From an uncultured Actinomyces sp. (lineage in GTDB: Bacteria; Actinomycetota; Actinomycetes; Actinomycetales; Actinomycetaceae): 9,002 nt of DNA. Made by a program: the position numbers and the translations under genes. The stretch is from the NCBI GenBank assembly GCA_938028585.1, contig CALIZH010000407.1, positions 1 through 9,002 on the forward strand. Direction: 5' to 3'. Under the pieces are notes generated by a model. It saw only the letters and a list, made by a program, of their open reading frames with translations. It made no database searches and was not told the origin of the DNA. Of the stretch, positions 1-6,225 are shown one piece after another (the stretch's first letter is position 1; every line of letters starts with the position of its first letter).

Positions 1-1043
1 ACCCAGCCCCAGCCTCGGGAAATCGAAGAATCCTCCTGCGAAGACCACCGGCGATGCACATCCAGCAAGGCACCCAAGAGGATCGGGATCAAAATCGCGT
101 TGTAATGCCAGTGCTTCCAATCCCAGTAGTAGTCAACGGAACCCAAGAAACGCCAAGCAATTGTTGGCATGATGACCCAGAACCAGGGGGATGCCATACC
201 AATGATGCCGGCCCCTAAAATCACCATGGCAATCACGCCGTACTTTTGGGCAGGCCACAGCGCGCGCTCAATCAAAGTGACGCCCCCGCGATTGCTGCTT
301 CCATCCAAGCTGTAGGCCCACGTACCCGAGGCGTTGAAGGCGGGAAGCAGCAGCTTGACAGTCACGAAGAAGGCAAGAAGTCCAAAGACCGCGAAAAACA
401 AGGGATAGGTGAAGGACTTTTCACTCTCCCGGCCTCGCCACGCCAACACAATGCCAATCATCATGACGGTGAGGCCAAGGTCTTCCTTCACCAAGACCAA
501 AGGTGCCGACCATGCCATAACGGCAACCCAGCGACCCTCAACAAATGCGGCAGAGGCCCACGCAAGAAGGGGAACAGCAAAGGCAATCTCATGGAACTGC
601 GAGGCAACAGCACCCTGGAATCCCCATGCGGTGACATACCCAATCCCAACGAATGAGCCAAGAAGCCAACCGGCTTGCTTACTGGCGAGGCGAACCAGCG
701 GCCACGCAGAAACCGCAATCAGAAGATCTTGAACGACCAGCAGGGTCAGTCCCGAGGGGAAGAAGCGATAGACCAGACCCAGAAGAACCAAGATGGGGTG
801 GAAGTGGTCACCCAGAAGGTTGTAACCCGGTCCCTTCACGGGCACGGTCGGCGCGGAGAAGTGGGAATACGACTTCGCTGCCTCGGTGAAAATAGCCAGA
901 TCCCATGAGGGGACGGTCAGCGAACGCCACTGGCCCACCGAGAAGGTGATGTACAGGCAGGCGCCCAGGACAACGGAAAGTGCAGCGGGAAGATAGGCCG
1001 CAAGCGCGCGGGATGTACGCAAACGGGTACCTTTTTCAGACAT
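1..1043 (-). CDS. DUF2079 family polytopic membrane protein (3' end beyond window)
   Basis: I translated this frame by hand. It is open from ATG at 1043 to the window edge (347 full codons, no stop). Hydrophobic segments alternate with short loops: roughly residues 15-35, 84-94, 99-118, 127-145, 154-167, 172-186, 190-202, 212-230, 268-298 and 315-327. Family marks of DUF2079 are DLAIF (48-52) followed by LLGDHFHPILVLL (76-88), QFHEIAFAVPLLAW (149-162), a VKED motif (185-188) and the WHYNAILIPIL stretch (312-322). DUF2079 proteins are predicted GT-C-like integral membrane proteins of the cytoplasmic membrane; no substrate is established that I know of. The start overlaps the glycosyltransferase stop in TAATG. 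An AGGAG (1054-1058, minus strand) lies 10 nt upstream, so translation is probably coupled and the two genes co-transcribed. A role in envelope glycan or lipid-linked sugar metabolism is inferred from this pairing only. Confidence 0.85.
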   Translation of the reverse strand, partial: MSEKGTRLRTSRALAAYLPAALSVVLGACLYITFSVGQWRSLTVPSWDLAIFTEAAKSYSHFSAPTVPVKGPGYNLLGDHFHPILVLLGLVYRFFPSGLTLLVVQDLLIAVSAWPLVRLASKQAGWLLGSFVGIGYVTAWGFQGAVASQFHEIAFAVPLLAWASAAFVEGRWVAVMAWSAPLVLVKEDLGLTVMMIGIVLAWRGRESEKSFTYPLFFAVFGLLAFFVTVKLLLPAFNASGTWAYSLDGSSNRGGVTLIERALWPAQKYGVIAMVILGAGIIGMASPWFWVIMPTIAWRFLGSVDYYWDWKHWHYNAILIPILLGALLDVHRRWSSQEDSSISRGWGW

Positions 1044-1891
1044 TAACTGGTTTCTCCTGCGGGTGATTGGGATACGGGAGTGTGCTCGGGATCAGGGTAG
1101 GGGGCACCCAAGCGTTGAAGAGAGACAGGGGTTCGGAAGCGACGGCGCAGGCGCACTTTGCGTAAGGCCAGCATTGCTGACGTCCACAACACATCGGCAA
1201 AACCTGTCGTGGGGTTGAGCTCAACCAGACTGTGATCATCACCCGTATGCTCGAAAGCGCAGGGCAGTTCAATAGCTGTCATTCCTTCAGAAAGCAGTCG
1301 TACCTTCAGGTCCAGCTCCAGGCCGTAGCCATTTGCGAAAGGCATAACGCAATTCAATGCCTCGCGAGTCAGGCACATTTCCGGGGAAAGCGGCGCCTGA
1401 CAATCCCAACCGGTCTGGCGACGGATCGTATTGTGGGCCAGGCGCTGAGCAGAGGTCCCCTTCCGTGATTTCCCATCGGAGACACTCAAGTCCGCGGGCA
1501 CACCACACGCCAGATCTGCGCGCCCACTGGAAATCGCCTCGACAAGGAAGGCGGCATCGACGGCACTCTCCCCCAAGTCTCCCGAGAGGAAGAGGATGTG
1601 GCGTCCGGGAGCGTCCACGCGATCGCGCATTGCTGCGACTTTCACTCCCGTTTCGCGTGCCGAGGCCCGGCCTCGGGGAACGGAATGGCGAACGACAACC
1701 GCACCGGCGGCGCGCGCATACTTCCCGGTGTCGTCGTCCGAGCCGTCGTCAATGACAATCAGCAGGTCAACGCCTGGGATTGCGCGGCATGCACGAACAG
1801 TTGAGGCGATCTGCCGACCCACATTGTGGGCACAGATGATCGCAGCGACCTTCTGGGAAGGTGAGGGTTCGACGGATTGAACGGGAGTCAC
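1043..1891 (-). CDS. Family 2 glycosyltransferase (GT-A fold), cytoplasmic
   Basis: 282 residues with a GTG start. The GT-A nucleotide-sugar fold begins at VAAIICAHN (15-23). VIDDGSDDDT (46-55) is the classic GT2 nucleotide-binding turn. The metal-binding position reads FLSGDLGES (101-109), so the first Asp of the usual DxD is Ser103 while Asp105 is kept. The acceptor-side motif is GYGLELDL (188-195), and FEHTGDDHS (213-221) supplies a late His. There is no membrane segment, so it is likely cytosolic or peripheral; a basic KVRLRRRFR stretch near 245-253 could contact membrane. The motif order resembles dolichyl-phosphate-sugar and glucosyl-3-phosphoglycerate synthase relatives, but the substrate cannot be named. 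The GTG is supported by a -10 box 6 nt upstream and the absence of any Shine-Dalgarno. It precedes the DUF2079 gene in one unit, sharing one base with it. Confidence 0.9.
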   Translation of the reverse strand: MTPVQSVEPSPSQKVAAIICAHNVGRQIASTVRACRAIPGVDLLIVIDDGSDDDTGKYARAAGAVVVRHSVPRGRASARETGVKVAAMRDRVDAPGRHILFLSGDLGESAVDAAFLVEAISSGRADLACGVPADLSVSDGKSRKGTSAQRLAHNTIRRQTGWDCQAPLSPEMCLTREALNCVMPFANGYGLELDLKVRLLSEGMTAIELPCAFEHTGDDHSLVELNPTTGFADVLWTSAMLALRKVRLRRRFRTPVSLQRLGAPYPDPEHTPVSQSPAGETS

Positions 1892-1897
1892 TCTGTT

Positions 1898-1903
1898 AGT
1901 CTA
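1898..1903 (-). promoter_or_regulatory. -10 box TAGACT of the glycosyltransferase gene (leaderless)
   Basis: On the minus strand TAGACT is followed by AACAGA and then the GTG start at 1891, so transcription would begin at the G of the start codon. It fits the actinobacterial TANNNT consensus. No convincing -35 and no Shine-Dalgarno are seen. It lies in the 35-bp gap after the DUF5926 stop, giving glycosyltransferase/DUF2079 a promoter of their own. Confidence 0.5.
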
Positions 1904-1926
1904 TCCCGCTCAAGTGCCGCCTTTCC

Positions 1927-2808
1927 TTAGCGAATCGTGACCTGGCGGGAAACGAGGCCCTGGCGCGCGCGACGTTCGTCTGCACTCAGCGGGGTGGTTT
2001 CCTTCAGTGCCTTCTCAACGTTTTCCGCAAGAGCCTTTGCATCGGCGGCAACATCTTCTGCCGAAGCGCCTTCAGCGAGCTCAAAAACCGGAATTGCCAG
2101 ACCGCATGCGCGGAATGCACCGACGAAACGGGAGCCTTCTCCCAATCGGGCATTTCCAGCTGCCTGCAGGCGAGCAAGCGCATCAAAAAGCTTGTGCTCA
2201 GGGGCGGCAGACACGTAGCGGACGAAGTTGCGGTTCATTTCGCACCAGTACATGCCTTCGGTACCGGGCACTGCAGCGGTAGGAACAACGTCAGCGCGGT
2301 TTTGCTCAAGAGCATCGCGCATTTCGGGGGTGAGTTCCTGATTCGGGTCGAACCAGTAACCGAAATCAGCAACGATCTCCATATCGCCAAATGCCTTCGG
2401 ATCAACAATGTCCTGAAGGCGAGGGGCGGGTTCGCGCACATCAATATCGATGACGCCGTCAACACCGTCGGACTGTGCCTGAAGGGCAGCAAGAAGAGCT
2501 GCGGCAACGTCGTGTGAGAGATCGCCCGAGTTCGAGCGAGTCTGCAGGCCGACAAGGATGCGTCCATCGGGGCGAATCATTGCGGGATGGCCATCGGGCA
2601 GCAGGGTAACGATGTCGAAGTCTGCACCGCCGTGTTCTTCAGTGGTGCGCCCGCTCAGCGTTGCGCAGGGGATGATTTCGCGCATTGCGACCAGTTCGAC
2701 CTCGTTAGGAAGTCCTTCAAAAGGACGTTCCACGAAGGGGATCGGGGGGCGGTATGCCGGGCGATCTGCGCTGACTGCTACTTTTTTACGACGTGAGGCT
2801 TTTCCCAT
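1927..2808 (-). CDS. DUF5926 family conserved actinobacterial protein
   Basis: 293 residues from ATG at 2808. A very basic N-terminus (MGKASRRKK) precedes the conserved RPFEGLPNEVELVAMREIIP (28-47), DGRILVGLQTRSNSGDLS (81-98), FGYWFDP (149-155), GMYWCEMNRNFVRYV (185-199) and LGEGSRFVGAFRACGLAIPV (222-241). These blocks match what I know of DUF5926. Relatives with a C-terminal or N-terminal SEC-C zinc motif are sometimes mislabelled as SecA; no SEC-C motif is present here. The function is unknown. No signal peptide or membrane segment is seen, so it should be cytosolic. A longer in-frame reading from TTG at 2898 adds 30 low-complexity residues; I reject it because the family begins with the basic MGK/MAK segment and a -10 box sits 6 nt before ATG 2808. 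The glycosyltransferase promoter follows 24 bp after its stop codon. Confidence 0.85.
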   Translation of the reverse strand: MGKASRRKKVAVSADRPAYRPPIPFVERPFEGLPNEVELVAMREIIPCATLSGRTTEEHGGADFDIVTLLPDGHPAMIRPDGRILVGLQTRSNSGDLSHDVAAALLAALQAQSDGVDGVIDIDVREPAPRLQDIVDPKAFGDMEIVADFGYWFDPNQELTPEMRDALEQNRADVVPTAAVPGTEGMYWCEMNRNFVRYVSAAPEHKLFDALARLQAAGNARLGEGSRFVGAFRACGLAIPVFELAEGASAEDVAADAKALAENVEKALKETTPLSADERRARQGLVSRQVTIR

Positions 2809-2814
2809 GGGGCT

Positions 2815-2820
2815 ATCGTA
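2815..2820 (-). promoter_or_regulatory. -10 box TACGAT of the DUF5926 gene (leaderless)
   Basis: On the minus strand TACGAT is followed by AGCCCC and then ATG at 2808. The start codon falls at the expected +1. No Shine-Dalgarno exists upstream of this ATG. The -35 position (17-18 bp further up) is not recognisable. This site also decides between ATG 2808 and the longer TTG 2898 start. Confidence 0.5.
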
Positions 2821-2915
2821 GCGGTTTTTGTTCAATCGACGAGGTGGGGGGCTGGGCGAGCCGGTCCACCCATCTTTCTCTCCAACTAGCCTTTCCAACT
2901 GACACCTCGGGAGAG

Positions 2916-2931
2916 TAGACTACGCGTAGTC
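2916..2931 (+). promoter_or_regulatory. Toxin-antitoxin operator palindrome overlapping the -10 box
   Basis: Positions 2918-2931 read GACTACGCGTAGTC, a perfect 14-bp palindrome. It overlaps a candidate -10 box TAGACT at 2916-2921 and the predicted start point near 2928. The antitoxin ATG follows at 2949. Ribbon-helix-helix antitoxins bind such short palindromes as dimers of dimers, and their complex with toxin usually represses its own promoter. CTGACA at 2899-2904 resembles a -35 but is 11 bp from this -10, so the exact promoter geometry is uncertain. Confidence 0.6.
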
Positions 2932-2937
2932 ACTTTT

Positions 2938-2944
2938 GAGGAGG
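2938..2944 (+). promoter_or_regulatory. Strong ribosome binding site of the antitoxin gene
   Basis: GAGGAGG ends 4 nt before the ATG at 2949. It is the strongest Shine-Dalgarno in the window, in contrast to the core genes that appear leaderless, and it fixes the antitoxin start. Confidence 0.8.
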
Positions 2945-2948
2945 ACAC

Positions 2949-3191
2949 ATGTCTACGGCACGGGTTGCACGCTCCGTCAAGCTCGATCCCGAGATCGACG
3001 CCCGCCTCACAGCCCTCGCTGAGCGGACGGGACGAACGAAGTCGTTCTACATGAATCGCGCCATCGAGTCAGCGCTCGAGGAGATCGAGCTGGCCTACTC
3101 ACTGCAGGCAGAGCTAGAGGACATCCGCAGTGGACGCGCAGCATCGGTGAGCCTTGACGAGGCGGTGAAGACCCTTGGCCTGGAGGGCTGA
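2949..3191 (+). CDS. RelB-like ribbon-helix-helix antitoxin
   Basis: 80 residues. The N-terminal half is a ribbon-helix-helix DNA-binding domain: the beta strand ARSVKLD (7-13), helix A ARLTALAERTG (18-28), and helix B from K31 through NRAIESALEEIE (36-47). The C-terminal half (50-80) is a helical, acidic toxin-wrapping tail ending in SVSLDEAVKTLGLEG. Such proteins neutralise a RelE/ParE-fold toxin and bind the operator to repress their own operon. Here the palindrome at 2918-2931 is the obvious target. The gene overlaps the toxin reading frame by 17 bp, the usual antitoxin-first, translationally coupled layout. Family assignment is by motif; the exact subgroup (RelB versus other CopG-like antitoxins) is not certain. 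Confidence 0.88.
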   Translation: MSTARVARSVKLDPEIDARLTALAERTGRTKSFYMNRAIESALEEIELAYSLQAELEDIRSGRAASVSLDEAVKTLGLEG

Positions 3192-3438
3192 GCTGTCACC
3201 ACGCGCACTGAAACAGCTCAGCAAGCTCGATAAGCCGACCGCGAGACGCATCATCAACTACCTCCGTGAGACTGCGAGCAGCGAGGATCCCCGTTCGCGA
3301 GGCAAGGGACTGACCGGCAACCTCGCAGGATTTTGGCGATACCGTGTCGGCAACTATCGGATCATAGCTTCTATCGAAGATGATGAGTTCCTGATCCTCG
3401 CCATCAACATCGATCACCGGTCACGCATCTACCGCTGA
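3175..3438 (+). CDS. RelE/ParE-superfamily toxin (probable mRNA interferase)
   Basis: 87 residues, the normal length for the family. It starts at TTG 3175, inside the end of the antitoxin gene; an in-frame TGA at 3166-3168 leaves no earlier start. The N-terminus MAWRAELSPRALKQLSKLDK is typical of the family, as are GLTGNLAGFWRYRVGNYRII (45-64) and IDHRSRIYR (79-87). Candidate active-site residues by analogy with RelE are R57, R62, R82 and Y86. RelE proteins cut mRNA in the ribosomal A site, while ParE relatives poison gyrase; the sequence alone does not separate them, but the WRYRVGNYR and HRSRIY pattern is RelE-like. The rare TTG start without a clear Shine-Dalgarno suggests low, antitoxin-coupled translation. 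The stop is only 4 bp from that of the convergent TetR gene, with no terminator between. Confidence 0.87.
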   Translation: MAWRAELSPRALKQLSKLDKPTARRIINYLRETASSEDPRSRGKGLTGNLAGFWRYRVGNYRIIASIEDDEFLILAINIDHRSRIYR

Positions 3439-3442
3439 CCTA

Positions 3443-4039
3443 TCAAACGCCGAAACCCTCGATGAAGAGCTCGCGGGCGCGATCGATCGCGGCAAGTTCC
3501 TTGTCCGTGAGGGGCTTCGTGGCGCTGCGCTCAATGAAGGTAAGGACGACCGAGGCATAGACGTCGGCAGCAAGCGGCAACACATCGTCATCCAAACGGC
3601 CACGCGCCCAATCGGCAAATACTGAACAGCACGTGCGATAAAGCTGCTCGTGCAGGTCGCCGTCGCCGCCCACGCGGATTGCCAGCAGGGTTTTCAGAGC
3701 TTGCCCATTGCGCGCGTACACATCGGCGAGGTGCCGAGCCACGGCTCGGGCGTCACCCTTCTCGCCGAACCACAGGCCTTCGAGCGCCGGGGCGATCTCA
3801 TCAAGAAGGAAAGACACGACCTCGGCAAGCAGCGCATCCTTGTCGGTGTAGTGGTCGTAAAAAGTCGTGCGCGACACCATCGAGGCGGTGCAGATGTCGG
3901 TGACACTGACGTGCGCATATGGCTTGGCCTGGCACGCCTTGAGGAGGCCCGAGCGGATCGCCCGACGCGTCTTCCGGATTCGCAGGTCGAGATTTTTCTC
4001 GGCTTCGCGCCCGTGCTTATCTGAGCTACGCAGGAACAT
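3443..4039 (-). CDS. TetR/AcrR family transcriptional regulator
   Basis: 198 residues, the usual TetR length. The N-terminal DNA-binding domain has RIRKTRRAIRSGLLKAC (20-36), then the helix-turn-helix VSVTDICTASMVSRTTFYDHY (44-64), with TDKDALL (65-71) leading into the ligand-binding helices. The N-terminal pattern resembles regulators of the DhaS-like subgroup. ATG 4039 has GGAGAG 4 nt upstream, so this mRNA has a leader; TAGGAT on the minus strand at 4075-4080 is a possible -10. It is divergent from the hydrolase gene, and a 16-bp inverted repeat (4127-4142) sits in the shared 127-bp region. It therefore probably represses the hydrolase and perhaps itself, released by the hydrolase substrate or a related molecule. 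That role is inferred from arrangement; the ligand is unknown. Confidence 0.92.
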   Translation of the reverse strand: MFLRSSDKHGREAEKNLDLRIRKTRRAIRSGLLKACQAKPYAHVSVTDICTASMVSRTTFYDHYTDKDALLAEVVSFLLDEIAPALEGLWFGEKGDARAVARHLADVYARNGQALKTLLAIRVGGDGDLHEQLYRTCCSVFADWARGRLDDDVLPLAADVYASVVLTFIERSATKPLTDKELAAIDRARELFIEGFGV

Positions 4040-4126
4040 GTCTCTCCGATCATTTTTCCACTATCTCTAGGCTTATCCTACGCATAACGGTCGCTCCGTC
4101 CGGTATCTAACATCCCGTTCGTTATT

Positions 4127-4142
4127 GTGCGGTCCACCGCAC
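4127..4142. promoter_or_regulatory. Inverted repeat, probable TetR-family operator
   Basis: GTGCGGT-CC-ACCGCAC is a perfect 7-bp inverted repeat around two bases. Its size and symmetry suit a TetR-family dimer. It covers the -35 region (about 4132-4137) of the hydrolase promoter whose -10 is at 4155-4160, so binding should block the hydrolase. It lies farther from the regulator's own presumed promoter. Confidence 0.6.
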
Positions 4143-4154
4143 GTAGACAGGCGA

Positions 4155-4160
4155 TACAGT
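4155..4160 (+). promoter_or_regulatory. -10 box TACAGT of the hydrolase gene (leaderless)
   Basis: TACAGT is followed by CGATGC and then ATG at 4167, placing +1 on the start codon. There is no Shine-Dalgarno before this ATG. The -35 position falls inside the inverted repeat at 4127-4142. It argues against the TTG at 4125, which would lie upstream of this promoter. Confidence 0.5.
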
Positions 4161-4166
4161 CGATGC

Positions 4167-5351
4167 ATGTTCACCGAATATACCGGCAACCGCCAATTTG
4201 ACCTGCAGCTCAACCGGACCTTCGCTCCGATACTCGACCGCGTCGGCATGGATACGATCGCGACCACCACGCTCCCCAACATTCGATCAACAAAACAGAT
4301 CACGGCGCTCGCGCATAGCCTCGCCGAGCGCTTCTCATCCGAGGGGGATGCGGATGCCGCGTGGCGCCTCTACGAGCTCGCGGCCTTCTACCTCGGGGCC
4401 GACGACCCCCGTAAGCGAAGCTTCATCGACGCCATGTCCGCCTCCTTCGACGAGGCCCACAGCGGCCTCGCGCTCACCCGGCACGCGGTCCCCTATCGCG
4501 GCGGGGAACTCACCGCGATGCGTTGGGAGGCCGATCCGACGGACCGCGCGCAGGCCCCCGAGGGCACACCGCGCACGCTCATCATGATGAACGGCTTCGA
4601 CGGGTACGCAGAGGGGATCATTGACTTCGCATCCCACTTTCCGACTCGCCCCTTTGACATCATCAGCTTCGACGGACCGGGTCAGGGGCACACGGTACTG
4701 GCGGGCATGCCGCTCGAGCCGCAGTGGGAGCGTCCAACGAACGCGGTCATGGACTACTTCGGAGTTCAGAGTGCGGCTGCGCTCGGCGTGTCCTTCGGCG
4801 GTTACCTCGTCACGCGGGCGGCCGCCTACTGCCCGCGCATCAGCCACGTAATTGCCTTCGACATGATGTACCGGCTCCTCGACGGCCTGACACTGCCACT
4901 GCCTCGTCCCCTGCGCCCCATCGCGGACGCGGTCGTCGGAAAGCCGAGGCCCGCATGGCTCATCGATGCCGCGCTGCGCGTCGCGTCGAGGTTCAGCGCG
5001 GACCTGGCATGGAAGTTGCAGCAGGCCTCGCATCTGACGGGTCTGAGCACGCCGAGCGAGGTACTGCGAGCATTTGGCGACTACACGATGGAACCCCTCG
5101 AGGGGCGTATCACCCAGCCGTGCCTCATCCTGGCCGGGGATGCCGACCAGTACGTGCCCTTCGAGCGCCTACGCGACGTGCGCCGAGCGTTGCGGAACGC
5201 GGAGTCGCTGGAGGTACACGCGTTCCATCACGCGCAGGATCCGGACATGGCGCAACACTGTCAGATCGGGGACTTGGACCGTGCTTTCGCGATCATGGGC
5301 AGCTGGCTCAGCAGGACGCGACCCCGCACCAGCGCAAAATTGCCTGCATAA
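4167..5351 (+). CDS. Alpha/beta-fold hydrolase with N-terminal helical domain
   Basis: 394 residues from ATG 4167. Residues 1 to about 100 form a helical N-terminal domain, followed by an alpha/beta-hydrolase core. The core shows MMNGFDGY (140-147, oxyanion hole region), FDGPGQGHT (168-176), the nucleophile elbow GVSFGG (207-212, Ser209), the acid region AGDADQYVP (323-331, Asp325 or Asp327) and a late His364 in AQHCQIGD. The layout recalls the family of 2,6-dihydropseudooxynicotine hydrolase and related esterases or C-C hydrolases; the substrate is unknown. No signal peptide, so cytosolic. A TTG at 4125 would add 14 residues but has no support and covers the putative operator. Third positions are, by eye, more uniformly G/C than in dgk, hinting at separate ancestry. 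It is divergent from the TetR gene. Its last 44 bp overlap the end of the convergent HAD gene. Confidence 0.88.
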   Translation: MFTEYTGNRQFDLQLNRTFAPILDRVGMDTIATTTLPNIRSTKQITALAHSLAERFSSEGDADAAWRLYELAAFYLGADDPRKRSFIDAMSASFDEAHSGLALTRHAVPYRGGELTAMRWEADPTDRAQAPEGTPRTLIMMNGFDGYAEGIIDFASHFPTRPFDIISFDGPGQGHTVLAGMPLEPQWERPTNAVMDYFGVQSAAALGVSFGGYLVTRAAAYCPRISHVIAFDMMYRLLDGLTLPLPRPLRPIADAVVGKPRPAWLIDAALRVASRFSADLAWKLQQASHLTGLSTPSEVLRAFGDYTMEPLEGRITQPCLILAGDADQYVPFERLRDVRRALRNAESLEVHAFHHAQDPDMAQHCQIGDLDRAFAIMGSWLSRTRPRTSAKLPA

Positions 5352-6216
5352 CGGCGGCCGCACCATCGTTTTCGACTGCTGCCGCAACGAAATCGCTGTG
5401 GACGCGAATCTCCTCGGTGGCACCGCCCATAGCAACCCCGAAGGCCGCCCACTGAATCATGGCAATGTCGTTCGTGCCGTCGCCAATAGCGACACTTCCT
5501 TCAACGGGAAGCGAGAGATCCCGTCGAAGTTCATCAAGTCCGCTGGCTTTCGTCACCCCGAGTGAACTGATATCAGCCCAGGAAGTCCAGCCGACGAAAA
5601 CCTCGTGAGTCTTCGCAAAGGGCAGGGCACACAAGATGCTTTCGAAAGCATCACGGTCCAGCGCAGGTTCGCGAATGACAAGCTTGGGCGTGCGCATCGA
5701 ACGAAGTTCATCAACGCTCACCAACTTGGTATCCTCGACGATTTCCCCTTCGGGGAAGCCGGTTGAAACCAAGCGCAGCTGTCGGTCTTCAACGGCGAAA
5801 CGTGCCTGCGGAAGAGTCTTCAACGCCTCGTCGATGACCTCGGCGGGGGAAAACTCGTGGCGATGCACAATTTCATAACCGGCCTCGTGAACGCGAGCAA
5901 GGATCGCACCGTTAGAAGCGACAATCCACCCGCGGCGAAAGCCCAGCAGCGGAAGAACGGGCAGGACCGCACCCATTGAGCGGCCTGTCGCGATAACGAC
6001 CTGCGCACCGGCGCGACTCAGCGCCGCAATCGCTTTAACGACCTGTGCGCTGGCACCACTGGGACTCAAAATTGTCCCATCGATGTCTAGGGCGACCATC
6101 ACCTGCGTGATATCACGCGGGAAAGTGGAAGGAAGCGCATTAAGCGCCTCCCCCACCAGCTCCTCGAAAGGACGAGGGGCTTCACCGCTCAGCGGCGCCG
6201 TTAAGTAGCTGGTCAC
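5308..6216 (-). CDS. Cof-type HAD-IIB family phosphatase
   Basis: 302 residues from GTG 6216, with GAGG 4 nt upstream, 9 bp after the serS stop. All HAD motifs are present: motif I DIDGT (44-48, nucleophile Asp44 and acid/base Asp46), motif II ATGRS (76-80), motif III Lys223 in GVTKASGL, and motif IV GDGTNDIAMI (245-254) followed by FGVAMGGA (259-266). The C2 cap lies between motifs II and III, as in Cof/Hydrolase_3 enzymes, which dephosphorylate small phosphorylated metabolites such as sugar phosphates in the cytosol. The substrate cannot be told. Residues 1-39 precede the usual family start; an internal ATG (6097-6099, Met40) would give a standard-length protein but has a poorer ribosome site. 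The close spacing indicates co-transcription with serS. The 3' end overlaps the hydrolase gene by 44 bp in the opposite direction. Confidence 0.92.
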   Translation of the reverse strand: MTSYLTAPLSGEAPRPFEELVGEALNALPSTFPRDITQVMVALDIDGTILSPSGASAQVVKAIAALSRAGAQVVIATGRSMGAVLPVLPLLGFRRGWIVASNGAILARVHEAGYEIVHRHEFSPAEVIDEALKTLPQARFAVEDRQLRLVSTGFPEGEIVEDTKLVSVDELRSMRTPKLVIREPALDRDAFESILCALPFAKTHEVFVGWTSWADISSLGVTKASGLDELRRDLSLPVEGSVAIGDGTNDIAMIQWAAFGVAMGGATEEIRVHSDFVAAAVENDGAAAVMQAILRWCGVASC

Positions 6217-6225
6217 GCAGCCTCG

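Noticed and set aside
246..908. Several 70-136 codon plus-strand frames at the left end
   Set aside because: The minus-strand frame across this region is open throughout and encodes a coherent DUF2079 membrane protein.
2809..2898. N-terminal extension of the DUF5926 protein from TTG 2898
   Set aside because: It precedes the conserved MGKASRRKK start, is not domain-like, and overlaps the promoter of the shorter form.
2881..2900. TCCAACT direct repeat (2881-2887 and 2894-2900)
   Set aside because: Only 7 bp, in a short intergenic region; too weak to call an attachment site or operator.
4335..5455. Long open frames on both strands over the hydrolase (4335-5033 minus; 4724-5455 plus)
   Set aside because: Their translations are Arg/Gly/Pro/Ala-rich with no motifs. 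They are explained by high G/C third positions of the hydrolase gene.
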